Shown piece by piece: positions 1 to 9,805 of a stretch of DNA of 64,000 nt (its first letter is position 1; the number at the start of each line of letters is the position of its first letter). Below the pieces are notes generated by a model that worked only from the letters and a program-made list of their open reading frames with translations, was not told the DNA's origin and did not search any database. A program made the translations under genes and the position numbers. The DNA is from Bagarius yarrelli (lineage: Eukaryota > Chordata > Actinopteri > Siluriformes > Sisoridae): positions 2,516,501-2,580,500 of the forward strand of contig VCAZ01000045.1 in the NCBI GenBank assembly GCA_005784505.1, given 5' to 3'.

Positions 1-724
1 ATTTATTACAGTTCACCTGCTTGCCAGCCATAGCATTTTTAAGGTTGTCATGCAATAGGACGGCTCCTGCACATAAGCTTAGATGTGCAATCTTAATTAG
101 GACTTGAGGAAGTCAGGGTGTAATGTCTCACTAAGGCCCAGCTCATTAGTTCGAGGATGATAGAAAAAAACAAACATGGTATGAAGCAGCAGGGAAAGAA
201 AGCAGAATACAAGCGCTTCAAGGTGGATGGAATTAATCATTTTTAGTAACAGTCACTTTGTTCCAATCAAAGTTTCATTAGACTGATTATTATTATAAGA
301 TAATTATTTAACCATAAGGCTGTCTGTGTTCTTTAAGGCTAATCTAAAAAGCAGCTTTTTATGGTTTGATTCGTTTGATTCATTTTGTCCAAACACTGAA
401 AATATAGTCATAATACGTTTATAACCTGATTGGTTGGCATTTGTGACGTATATTTTGCGACAGGATTTACCATCTGAAACACCACTGTGTACCGGATTAA
501 GCACGCTCATGGTGTACATGTGTATATGCTGAGAACTTAAAGCTTCTAGAATGTTTTGTTCAGAACAACACCCGGATATCTTTAGTTGTGCGCAGAAACA
601 AAGATCTGCTGCAAGGAGACGGTTGAGCATTTTGTCCTTTGATATCAGAAAATTGTCATAACTCCTTGTGATATCACATCCTGTTCTTGTTTAGTTATAT
701 TTGACTTGTTTTGCATTCATATTT
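1..724. other. No recognisable gene or repeat
   Basis: The stretch is AT-rich single-copy-looking sequence. A 108-codon open frame on the minus strand (304-630) resembles no family I know and I treat it as chance. The first 200 bases are less AT-rich and could hold a conserved noncoding element, but that cannot be judged from one sequence. Confidence 0.4.
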
Positions 725-956
725 CAATCGAGCCGCACCGGAGTTTCTTTGAAAGGGGTTCGAGACCTAGGCTTTTTTTCGGGCCTCTTGTTTGGTGCGG
801 TCCAAGGATTAGATGGCAGCGTTTACACTTACTAAAACAAACTATGGTGTGATTACTCGGTTTATTTAAGTGTAAATGCTGCCATCCAAACCCTGGACTG
901 GCTGATTGATTGACTGGGACGGTTCAACTGGGATCTAGTTCTCACACCGCATTCAA
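725..956. repeat. Degenerate DNA-transposon-like repeat with a foldback core
   Basis: Two arms, 812-831 and 867-886, are inverted copies of each other with one mismatch in 20 bases (GATGGCAGCGTTTACACTTA on the left). They enclose about 35 bases. The flanks (AGCCGCACCGGAGTTTCTTTGA, mid-element TTGGTGCGGTCCAAGG) resemble a nonautonomous DNA transposon common in cypriniform and catfish genomes. I cannot name the family. No open frame is present. Confidence 0.45.
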
Positions 957-1256
957 AACGGCCGCCATAAGACCAAGCACATTTTATGAAAAGACATGAA
1001 GTCTTTTTAAACTAAATAGTTCTGTGGTCCACTTCAGTGGACATGCTATAAAATGTAAATTAATTATAAATTATAGATTAAAAAATGTTTTAAAATAAAT
1101 AGTTGGAAATTACACAGAACTAAATCATAACTTTTTTTCATGGATCTCAAAAGGATATTTTTAAGGGCATTACCTGCAACTATACTCACATCATAAATAT
1201 GATGTTCTATAATAAATAAAGTTTTATATTTTATTTATATCAATTTGATACTAAGT

Positions 1257-1300
<44 letters not shown>
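957..1300 (+). repeat. Dispersed repeat, copy 1 (pair with 2817-3345)
   Basis: It shares GGCCGCCATAAGA, CAAGCACATT, AAGTCTTTTTAAA, TGTGGTCCACT, GAAATTACACA and CATTACCTGCAACTATACTC with 2817-3345 in the same order and orientation. The other copy is interrupted by a SINE-B insertion; this one is not. No coding potential is seen, so this is a noncoding repeat of unknown family or a local duplication. Confidence 0.65.

Positions 1301-1304
<4 letters not shown>
1259..1304. repeat. TAA microsatellite
   Basis: About 15 uninterrupted TAA units, at the 3' end of the dispersed repeat copy 1. Confidence 0.95.
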
Positions 1305-1376
1305 GCAATAATTATTAGTTGCTAGCTTTTTTTTTAGATTTAAACACTACTATTACATAGGGACTAAATTTTGCAG

Positions 1377-1716
1377 GAACACTGTTGCCTCACAGCAAGA
1401 AGGTCCTGGGTTCGATTCCTGGTCGGGGGCCTTTCTTTGTGGAGTTTGCATGTTCTCCCTGTGCTTGCGTGGGTTTATTCCGGGTTCTTCGGTTTCCTCC
1501 CACAGTCGAAAAACATGTATGTTAGGTTGATTGCTGATTCTAAATTGCCCATAGGAGTGAGAGTGTGTGTGTGGCCCTGTGATGTACTGGTGACCTGTCC
1601 AGGGTGTACCCTTTCTGCCTTTTACCCTTTCAGAGACGGCTGGGATAGACTCCAGCAGATCCTTGTGACCCTAAATAAGGAAATAAGCGGGTATAGAAAA
1701 TGAATGAATGAATGAA
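1377..1716 (+). repeat. SINE-B, nearly full length
   Basis: It has a box-B-like GGGTTCGATTCC near the head, the core CACAGTCGAAAAACATGTAT, a GACTGGTGACCTGTCCAGG-like segment (with one change) and a GAATGAATGAATG tail ending near 1716. The head upstream of CACTGTTGCCTC is missing or diverged. A 110-codon frame over it is translated SINE, not a gene. Confidence 0.85.
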
Positions 1717-2388
1717 TTGATATGACATTAGGACCTTTGCTAAAATTGCTGATGCTTTAAAAATCAGAGAAGATAAAAGACAATTAACTTTCTTGTATTT
1801 TATGTTGGTCTGTAAGCTGAGCACGCTTCTCACCAAAGAGGAACTTTTGATGTCTGCAATCAAGAAAAATGTCTTCCAGCTTTATCACAGAGAGTGATGA
1901 AAGGCTAGTGCTCACCTCTACACTAGATTAGAGCTGTTTTTTATTCTGGGTTCTCATCAATTGCCTTCTTAGGTTTGTGTTACTTTTTTCAAGTGCTGAT
2001 GAACGTTCCAGACTTTTTAGTCTCTGCTGAGTGATTTTTAAAATTCTTTTGTCCTCAGGGACATCAGGGTGTGAAACAGATACCGGTCTCAGCAAGCATT
2101 TCATTTCGCTTGAATAAAAGACAACCAATATGCGCAGTGGAGGAGGAATCCTGCTTGGGATCTTGCTGTTTGTTCTTGCTAATTATGTTCGAAGAGAAAG
2201 GAGTCGGAAGATATGAAATGTTTGTTTGAGTGAAATTTTTTGGTAAGATGCAAAGCCTTGCTTTTTGATTGGTCAGAAAGTGAAAGGGTGTGTTTTCTGT
2301 AACAGCAGCGATGACAAAAGTTAAAACTCTACAACAAATCACATATAAGTTTGTTATAAATGGAATATATTTTTATATAACGTAAATA
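1717..2388. other. No gene seen
   Basis: Moderately AT-rich sequence with short chance frames on the minus strand. No repeat family recognised. Confidence 0.35.
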
Positions 2389-2460
2389 AATGGTAGGTCA
2401 GTGGTTAAGGTGTTGGAATGCTGTTTAGAATGTCATACCCTTAAGCCACTGGTCCACCAA
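2389..2460 (+). repeat. SINE-A head fragment with a small foldback
   Basis: GTCAGTGGTTAAGGTGTTGG matches the SINE-A head. About 28 bases later a diverged inverted copy (CCTTAAGCCACTGGTCCACC, 2439-2458) follows, so the fragment could fold into a hairpin with a 19-20 base imperfect stem. Confidence 0.55.
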
Positions 2461-2483
2461 ATAATAAAACAAAATAAAAATAA

Positions 2484-2785
2484 ATAAATCCATCCATCCA
2501 TTGTCAATACAAGCTTATTCCTAATCAGGGTCACAGGGATCTTCTGGAGTCTATTCCAGCTGTCATTGGGTAAAAGGCAGGGTTGCACCCTGGACAGGTC
2601 ACCAGTACATCGCAGGAACAGATTTAGACATACACTCACACTCACTCCTATGGGCAATTTAGAATCACCAATCAACCTAACATACATGTTTTTGGACTGT
2701 GGGAGGAAACTGGAGAACCCGGAGTAAACCCACTAAAGCACGGGGAAAACATGCAAACTCCACAGATAAAGACCCCTGCTGGAGA
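2484..2785 (-). repeat. SINE-B, reverse orientation
   Basis: The minus strand reads through the SINE-B core (the reverse of CATACATGTTTTTGGACTG) and ends in a tail of ATCCATCCATCC type at 2488-2500. It lies just upstream of the dispersed repeat copy 2. Confidence 0.85.
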
Positions 2786-2816
2786 TACTTTTAAATGGCT
2801 AGGGTGGTAGGACGGC

Positions 2817-3345
2817 CAAAATGGCCGCCATAAGAACAAGCACATTCCATGGAATGACACGAAGTATGGAAAGTTTTCATTCATTCATTCATTCATTCAT
2901 CTTCAATATCCGCTTATTCCCTAATTTTGGGTCACAGGGATTTGCTGGAGTCTATCTCAGCCGTCTCTGAAAGGGTGGAAGGCAGGAGGGGTACACCCTG
3001 AGCAGGTTGGCAATCCTTCACAAGGCCACACACACACACACGTACTCCTATGGGAAATTTAGAATCACCAATCACTCTAACATACATGTTTTTGGATTGT
3101 GGGAGGAAACCTATGCAAGCACGGGGAGAACGTCTGGAAAGTCTTTTTAAATGAAATAGGTTATGTGGTCCACTATAAAAAGAGTAAGAAATTACACAAA
3201 ACAAAATTACTTGAACTTTTTTTATGGAAGGATTTTGCATTTTTAAAAGACATTACCTGCAACTATACTCGCATTATACATGTAATTTCCTATGATAAAT
3301 CAACAAGATTAAATTTGGTAGTATGTCAATAATAATAGTTGCCAC
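2817..3345 (+). repeat. Dispersed repeat, copy 2, split by SINE-B
   Basis: The left part is 2817-2874 and the right part 3135-3345. Both match copy 1 (957-1300) in order. The interruption is the SINE-B at 2875-3134, and the flanks carry the same 8 bases TGGAAAGT (2867-2874 and 3135-3142), a target-site duplication. The repeat copy is therefore older than this SINE-B insertion. Confidence 0.65.
2875..3134 (-). repeat. SINE-B insertion with 8-bp target duplication
   Basis: The tail (CATT)n lies on the left and the reversed SINE-B core on the right, ending at the GTTCTCCCCGTGCTTGC region. The tRNA-like head is absent, so the copy is 5'-truncated, and about 20 bases after CACAGTCC on the SINE strand are deleted. 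Flanking TGGAAAGT repeats support insertion by target-primed reverse transcription. Confidence 0.8.
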
Positions 3346-3360
3346 ATTGTATAGAATTTG

Positions 3361-3361
<1 letters not shown>

Positions 3362-3422
<61 letters not shown>
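3362..3422. repeat. TA microsatellite
   Basis: About 30 perfect TA units. It lies at the right edge of dispersed repeat copy 2. Confidence 0.97.
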
Positions 3423-3423
<1 letters not shown>

Positions 3424-4214
3424 CTAAATATTACATGTCTTTTTTAGACTTTTTAAATTATCAGTGGAGGAAGAAAATTTCCCAGCAATGCACTAATCAC
3501 TTCATCTCCCGGAATAAAATATCAGGATGGCGTGGATTCCTTTGCTGTCATTTGACTGTGAAAATTGTACACGAGTACACTTCATCGTTATTCATTGATG
3601 CTCTAAATTACATTGCACGTTGAGACACAAAAGGTCTTGATTAGTTTGTTTAGTAACCATGGATCTGCATTAATAAACAGTACCATCTACACTCTGATGT
3701 ATTCGACACCTTATTCTCTGCTCAAGCAAATAAAATGAACAAAAATATTAAAGCTATCTGAGAAAAAAAAATCAGCATTAATTAAAGAATGTTTTTTTTT
3801 TTTTAATTACGTAAATAAAAGCTAGCAGGTATTTATAATATATATAGTTAATTTATAGCAATCGATGTTATTAAACTCAAGGCACCTTGAAAGGGATTCA
3901 CACTGTATTTTGCCGGAAAGGACTCTAAATGCTGAGGTAGATTAAAAGTTAAACCTCTCGATATTACAGCTTCAAGGCTACACCGATGTTCAACCATCAA
4001 ATGATGACCTCTTTCTCCGTTTTCAGCAGAAACAAAACCGGCTATACAGCTCGCTATTTATCTGGGAGGTCAGGGTGTTTCAAACACCCACCTCATTTCT
4101 GGGAACTGTCCTGAGAATCGCCACATCTCAGCAGTACTGTCTGGCTAGTTGATGACTTCTATTTTAATGTGTTTTTTTTTTTTTTTTTAAAGCAAGACAT
4201 ATAGTCAGGCCCAC
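3424..4214. other. No gene; repeat-poor island at 3850-4140
   Basis: The left part is AT-rich with T runs. The segment 3850-4140 has balanced composition and no recognised repeat, so it is a candidate for a conserved noncoding element. No open frame of note is seen. Confidence 0.35.
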
Positions 4215-4605
4215 CAGAGCTGGTTAGTAACATATTTCATTTACTTTGTTACATTTACTTGAGTACATTTTTTTCGGTAACTTTTACTGTTATGACTACA
4301 ATTTTAGTAAAAAAAGCGTTTCTTTTACTTTGCTACATTTGGCGGCGTTCCTCCGTTAGATTGATCATCTTTTAGATGAATGAGATTTTTTTTTTAGTTA
4401 ATAAGTTTATATGTATGTATGTTTATATGTAGTCTCGCAAGATTTTAAAGAGGCTGCTTTGTGATATGCTGCTACAAAAATACCACTTAAGTTTAGCGCG
4501 CGTTTAATTGGAAGATGAAGCAGAGGAAAACGTGTGTGTTTGGGTGTGTGTCATCACAGAGTGCAAAAATTCCAGTTCCAACCTGAAAAAACACGTAGTG
4601 GTAAG
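4215..4605 (+). mobile_element. hAT-like transposon remnant, 5' end with BED-finger coding
   Basis: The left end CAGAGCTGGTTAGTAAC and the following TTACTTGAGTACATTTTTTT resemble hAT terminal regions of fish genomes. Further in, 4565-4600 encodes KNSSSNLKKHVV. SSNLKKH with a preceding cysteine (codon at 4562) is the second half of a BED zinc finger, the DNA-binding domain at the N terminus of hAT transposases and ZBED proteins. It is followed directly by GTAAGT (4601), a good splice donor. I find neither the rest of the transposase nor a right terminus, so this is a truncated or decayed copy. Confidence 0.55.
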
Positions 4606-5020
4606 TGTCAAAATGATGCCTATTTGAATCCCATTAATAATAATTTATAATTATAATTAATAATATCTATATTGATTGAATTAGTTAATAAGCCTTATAG
4701 TTTTGTTAATTAATATTAGTAGGTTGATAAATGTCCTCATAAGGTCTCTTTACCAATCAACTCACTCAAACTCCCGAATACTAATTAGTCACACCTGCAG
4801 CTTGTACCTCATTAATTCTCACATCCATATATAAAAGCACATTCCACACACACATAGTCACATAGTCTCACTCTCGATATTTTCTGTATCACATTTTCAT
4901 GCTCCGGCTACCTTAGCTCCTACCCGCCCTTCTCCTGGCTCCGTGCAACCTACTCGTCTCTCCTGCTTTCTCCACTGGTCTCCGGTAAGCAACACAAGTC
5001 TGCTAAGTTTCAATTAATGG
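4606..5020 (+). other. Possible LTR-like promoter fragment, otherwise no gene
   Basis: From about 4740 the sequence reads like a fish LTR U3/R region: CACACCTGCAGCTTGTACC, then the TATA-like CATATATAAAAGCACA (4826-4841), then a pyrimidine-rich leader to about 4985 ending in GGTAAG. Clear LTR ends are not visible, so this is a weak call. Confidence 0.25.
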
Positions 5021-5203
5021 ACAGTGGTAGCACAGTGGTTAAGGTGTTGGACTGCTAATTGGAAGATTGGGGTTTGATTCCCAGCACCACCAAGTTACCA
5101 CTGTTGGATCCCCGAGTAAGGCCCTTAACTCGCAGTTGCTTAGTTGTATAAAAGAGATAAATGTAAGTCGCTCTAGATAAGGCCGTCTTCCAAATGTCAA
5201 TAC
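5021..5203 (+). repeat. SINE-A, near full length
   Basis: It has the head GGTAGCACAGTGGTTAAGG, box-B-like GGTTTGATTCCCAGCACC, the mid-segment AAGGCCCTTAACTCGC and the tail GTAAGTCGCTCTAGATAAGG, ending near CAAATGTCAA. A- and B-box-like pol III promoter elements are visible with a few changes. Confidence 0.85.
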
Positions 5204-5857
5204 ACACACCTGTCTGGGTTTAACTAACTCGTTTCTCCAGTCTGGTTTTATGTTATAATACATAATCATATATGTATATTAGATTATTAACAACAAATTA
5301 TGTAAATTTTATATACAAGTTGTATATAAGGGAAATCAGAACCCAAAATGTGTTAGAAGATATAAACTACACAACAATAATAATAGTAGTCTTAGCAGTA
5401 GTAGTATTGATGTAATACATGCAGGTCTTGCACACAATACCTAGCTAGCTAAGTTAAGCTAAGCTGTTGTGTATATATTATAGAGCCGGACACATACTAT
5501 ATACTCCTGATGAGTATTTCACTGAAATGCTAAAGTGCTCCAGTGTACTTTTCTCCACTTCGATGGCTTTCTTCGTTTGGTTACTCTATTTAATTTCAGG
5601 CCTCAATGAAAAACATTGATTTAGTAACAAGCATCAGCATCTTCTTAGTCATACAGCTGTGTTTTTAATGAGCTATTTTGCAGGGACTATTTTCTATCCA
5701 ACCACATGAACTCTTTCAGGGACACTAATTTAGCACAGAAGCGAATAGCACATTTGGATAATTTATGTTTTTTCAAAAGTAAAACAAGTTATGTGGACCA
5801 AAAAGGTAATGCAATTTTTAAGGCAAAAAAACCCATCACAGGTTGCAGCAGTGGTAT
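5204..5857. other. No gene seen
   Basis: AT-rich spacer between a SINE-A and the Tc1 element. I recognise nothing in it. Confidence 0.35.
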
Positions 5858-5859
5858 TA

Positions 5860-7405
5860 CAGGGAGTGCAGAATTTTAGGCAAAATGAGTATTTTGACAA
5901 AATCATCCTCTTTATGCATGTTGTCTTACCCAGCTGTATAGGCTCGAAAGCTACTACCAATTAAGCATATTAGGTGATGTGCATCTCAGTAATGAGAAGG
6001 GGTGTGGTCTAATGACATCAACACCCTATATCAGGTGTGCATAATTATTAGGCAACTTCCTTTCCTTTGGCAAAATGGGTCAAAAGAAGGACTTTTGACT
6101 CCGAAAAGTCAAAAATAGTGAGATATCTTGCAGAGGGATGCAGCACTCTTAAAATGCCAAGCTTCTGAAGCGTGATCATCGAACAATCAAGTGTTTCATT
6201 CAAAATAGTCACACAGGGTGCAAGAAGGCGTGTGGAAAAACAAGGCGCCAAAATACTGCCCGTGAACTGAGAAAAGTCAAGCGTGCAGCTGCCAAGATTT
6301 CCATTTGCCACCAGTTTTTGCCATATTTCAGAGCTGCAACATCACTGGAGAGTGCCCAAAAAGCACAAGGTGTGTAATACTCAGGACATGGCCAAGGTAA
6401 GAAAGGCTGAAAAACGACCACCACTGAACAAGACACACAAGCTGAAACGTCAAGACTTGGGCCAACAAAATATCTCAAGACTGATTTTTTCTAAGGTTTT
6501 ATGGACTGATGAAATGAGAGTGAGTCTTGATGGGCCAGATGGATGGGCCCGTGGCTGGATCGGTTAAAGGGCAGAGAGCTCCAGTCCGTCTCAGACGCCA
6601 GCAAGGTGGAGCGTGGAGTACTGGTTTGGGTGGTATCATCAAAGATGAGCTTGTGGGACCTTTTCGGGGGTTGAGGATGGAGTCAGCTCAACTCCCAGTC
6701 TACTGCCAGTTTTCTGGAAGGACACTTCTTCAAGCAGTGGTACGGAAGAAGTCTGCATCCTTCAAGAAAAAAATGATTTTCATGCAGGACAATGCTCCAT
6801 CACGCGTCCAAGTACTCCACAGCGTGGCTGGCAAGAAAGGGTCTAAAAGAAGAAAAAAGTAATGACTTGGCCTCCTTGTTAACCTGATCTGAACCCATAG
6901 AGAACCTGTGGTCCATCATGAAATGTGGATTTACAAGAGGGAAAAACAGTACACCTCTCTGAACAGTCTGGGAGGCTGTGGTTGCGGCTGCACAACAATG
7001 TTGCTGGTGAACAGATCAAAACACATGACAGAATCCATGGATGGCAGGCTGTGAGTGTCCTTGCAAGGAAAGGTGGCTATATTGGTCACTGATTTGTTTT
7101 GTTTTGTTTTGAGTCAGAACTGTATATTTGTGAATGTTGAGATGTCATATGGTTTCAATGGTGAAAATAAAAAATTGAAATGGGTATATATTTGTTTTTT
7201 CTAAGTGCCTAATAATATGGACAGTATAGTCACCTCACACACAGATATCCTCCTAAAAAGCTAAAACTAAAAAACAAACTAAAAAACTACTTCCAAAAAT
7301 ATTAAGCTTGCTATTAATGAGGTTTTTGGGTTCATTGAGAACATGGTGGTTGTTCAAATAAAAATTAATCCTCTAAAATACAACTTGCCTAAAATTCGCA
7401 CCCTG
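5860..7405 (+). mobile_element. Tc1-family DNA transposon, complete but inactive
   Basis: The terminal inverted repeats begin CAGGGAGTGCAGAATTTTAGG at 5860 and end with the reverse of that motif, CGCACCCTG, at 7405. A TA dinucleotide flanks each end (5858-5859 and 7406-7407), the Tc1/mariner target duplication. Inner repeat blocks (GCATAATTATTAGGCAACTT at 6037, and its counterpart CCTAATAATATGGACAGTAT at 7208) give the indirect/direct repeat layout of fish Tc1 elements. Overall length of 1546 bases is normal for the family. The ends are well kept while the coding part is broken. Confidence 0.93.
6075..7092 (+). pseudogene. Tc1 transposase pseudogene
   Basis: This would encode the DDE transposase that excises and reinserts the element at TA sites. 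The span, from the ATG after GGCAAA to the TGA after TTGGTCAC, is 1018 bases, about 339 codons, matching the usual Tc1 length, but it is not a multiple of three and is cut by several small insertions and deletions. Recognisable blocks in order are an N-terminal helix-turn-helix-like part (6100-6270), the first catalytic aspartate in WTDE (6502-6513), the second in MQDNAP (6782-6799) and the DLNP block (6886-6897), where a lost base gives an immediate stop before the third acidic residue. The longest intact pieces are 6283-6567 and 6527-6862. No functional protein is possible. Confidence 0.9.
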
Positions 7406-7567
7406 TATGTTTTTAGGTGAAAATTTGTTACTGTTATTATGAAGATGTGCTGATTTAGAAATTTTACACCTTAATGTAAAATGATTCAAAATGCTAATTG
7501 ATGAAATCAAAAAAACAAGATGGAGTTTTATCTGCTGGCATAACTTTATAACTTTATAGCTTATAGC

Positions 7568-8034
7568 TAGAGATGAACGAATCCAGGATTCACAAATCCT
7601 TTTCTTTATTTGCTTGAATCAGTAGCGTCCACATCTTATTGCTAACAATAACATTGAAAAATACAAAACTGAAAAAAAATTACACCATATTGTTGTTTTG
7701 AGTAGTTGTTAGCTAGTAACTGTAGAAACACCCCCCCTCTCCCCTGTTTTATGTCTATCCTGTCCTATCAATAAAGGCAAAATACCTAAAAATAAGAAAA
7801 CATCCAGCATGGTCAAAATCGCAGGTACTGATTCATCTGAACTTGGACTTTAGCGGATCCATTGAATTTGTATCGCTTAGGGGAATCCCTAGGACTAGAT
7901 GTGTCTAAAAAGTCTGACATGGCAAAAAGCAGTCAGAATTCCTATAGACTTAAAGGACTTGTGAGACTCGACTCCGTTCAATAGGTGATTCAGAAGGATT
8001 TGATTCTGTAAATGATTCGGATTTCTCATCTGTA
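7568..8034 (+). mobile_element. hAT-like nonautonomous element, copy 1
   Basis: The ends are imperfect inverted repeats: TAGAGATGAACGAATCC at the left and the reverse of TACAGATGAGAAATCCGAATC at the right. The flanking octamers CTTATAGC and TTTATAGT agree at six of eight bases, fitting an 8-bp hAT-type duplication. The interior is rich in GATTC/GAATC motifs. A SINE-like 3' end at 7722-7795 lies inside. No transposase is present. Confidence 0.5.
7722..7795 (+). repeat. SINE 3' fragment of a third type
   Basis: CCCCTCTCCCCTGTTTTATG followed by CTGTCCTATCAATAAAGGC is the pyrimidine-rich 3' end of a tRNA-derived fish SINE. The same family appears with a fuller head at 52908-53060. The copy lies inside the hAT-like element. 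Confidence 0.5.
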
Positions 8035-8042
8035 TTTATAGT

Positions 8043-9289
8043 TTGACCTGCACAACATTCCACAGACAGTATTTTGGTTTTGGACCCTTAATCCCAATTA
8101 TCCACAAGTTACTTTACACGGTTAGGCACAACTCTATACATTATGATATAAAACTGTTGTAATTTCAGTAGGAATTACCAGAGTGCTCGTGTTTGTCTCA
8201 TGTATATCGATAACTGTGTATATTCTTAACCATTCTTGGCTTTTCAAATACATTCTAATTTCCCAGTGTATATTTTGACACTAACTAATTCTAACTAACA
8301 TGTGGACTGCTTACACATCATATTGTATTCATGAGCATGTATATTAATCAGGAATAATTTCGATTAAGTAGCCAGCTGAACTTTAGGACACTTATGACAG
8401 GTACAGGAAGCATTTTGAGAAAGTAGCTAGCAAAAAAACTTTTTGCAATCATATCTAACAATAATCCAGCCACATGTGCAGCTATGTTGCATCAAGCTAT
8501 GTATATAAATCAGGCCAAAATATTACATCAATTTATTCCTAATAAGCAAATGTTCGTTGTTTTAAAGTTTAAAAAAAGATCCATACATAGCCCAATAACC
8601 CAGACTGGATTTTGTGATTTCATAATGATGAGTAAAGCAGAACCCGGGGCTTAGGGGCTTCACAACTTTATAGTGTGTTCTTTAAACTAGCAAAGGTCAT
8701 GTGTATTACATCATTCTTGAAAGATTGCTTTCTTCTCAAGTGGCTCACGTCTGATGTCTCTGTGAGTCTCTATCTCCCTTGGCCATTTAATCCTGGCTGG
8801 ATAGAAAGAGTAAAGAGTTGGAAAATCTCGGGCCATCAGTGGAAACCTTTCATTAACCCATCAGTATTGCCAAGATCAACCTTCCAGTTTTAACGGGGCA
8901 ATGAATGGAAAATCTATGTCAAGGTCGCAAACTTAGAGAACATGTCTAGCATCTAAATAATAGATCAATAGTGCCAAATTGGCCAAGGTGCCAAGGCTGT
9001 TCACCGTGGGGTCACGGGGGGGGGGGGGAATCATTAAATAGGTGATCAAGATGCTAAGTAACTTTTAACTTATCTGTATCCAGCAAACCCCATTTTTATA
9101 TTTGATTTCACACCTCTTGTTTTTAGGGAAGTGTTTCCCATAATAATTTTTAAAAATCCTTCTGGGAACACGATCTAAATGATCTATATGGCTAAAAGTT
9201 TAAGGAAAACCAATCACGCCCACATGTTTCTCCACTTCATCTGTTATTACAAAATTGTGAGTACATAAATTGTGAGTCTAGGATGTTAT
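8043..9289. other. No gene; 13-base G run
   Basis: AT-rich sequence with a run of 13 G at 9016-9028, unusual against the AT-rich background. A 72-codon frame at 8675-8893 resembles nothing known to me. Confidence 0.35.
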
Positions 9290-9435
9290 TAAATACTGCT
9301 TGATTACAATTTCCCTTTAATGGGACTAAGATACCCACAACCTGCTTCTGCCTGACAAACGTTTTTGTGTAGAAAACAAGCTCCATGATTACATGGTTTG
9401 CCAAAGTTCAAGGTGAAAAAACTTGAGAGACCATG
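9290..9435 (+). pseudogene. Tc1-type transposase fragment
   Basis: The plus strand carries a diverged piece of a second Tc1-like transposase. ATTACAATTTCCCTTTAATG, CAAGCTCCATGATTACATGG and TTGCCAAAGTTCAAGG line up with the fish MITE whose intact form encodes a Tc1 catalytic region (DNAP ... SSM.TWFAK). Related fragments lie at 41449-41790 and 61205-61330. The termini are gone here and stops interrupt the frame. Confidence 0.6.
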
Positions 9436-9654
9436 TTTATGCATGCAGATGAAACTGATATCTTTTGTTGCACAACAAACTTTGGAATGTCCAATGCAAT
9501 CGTAGCAACATCTTTCCAATAAAACAAATCAAAATGAATTTAACAAGCTGAGGTTGTTTTATCAATTAGTACCCGGATTACATTGGAATGATGTTTATTC
9601 AGTGTACTAGTCCTGCAAAGGTTTACAAAGAGCCTATTTGCTATCCCAGAGGTC

Positions 9655-9805
9655 TTTGGGGGATCTCATGGTAGGGGAAACCCTGGACGGGAGGGACAGT
9701 CTATAACATTGCACAAACCCTTTTACACACTGAGGACATTTAGGGATGCCTACAATGCTTGTTTTTGATCTGGAGAGAAACCTGGTACCTGGAGAAAACT
9801 TTGAA
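9655..9805 (-). repeat. Degenerate SINE-B-like fragment
   Basis: CCCTGGACGGGAGGGACAGT, ATTTAGGGATGCCTACAATG and CCTGGAGAAAAC follow in the order expected for a reversed SINE-B-type core, with strong divergence. An old copy. Confidence 0.5.

Noticed and set aside
1371..1703. 110-codon frame as a protein
   Set aside because: It is translated SINE-B.
3339..3623. 94-codon frame with YIYI repeats
   Set aside because: Translated TA microsatellite.
5021..5203. A tRNA gene at the SINE-A head
   Set aside because: A- and B-box-like motifs are present but no cloverleaf with a proper acceptor stem can be formed, and the same head recurs in many copies with the SINE tail.
9016..9028. G run as a quadruplex-forming regulatory site
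   Set aside because: A single G run without further tracts; could also be a sequencing homopolymer.
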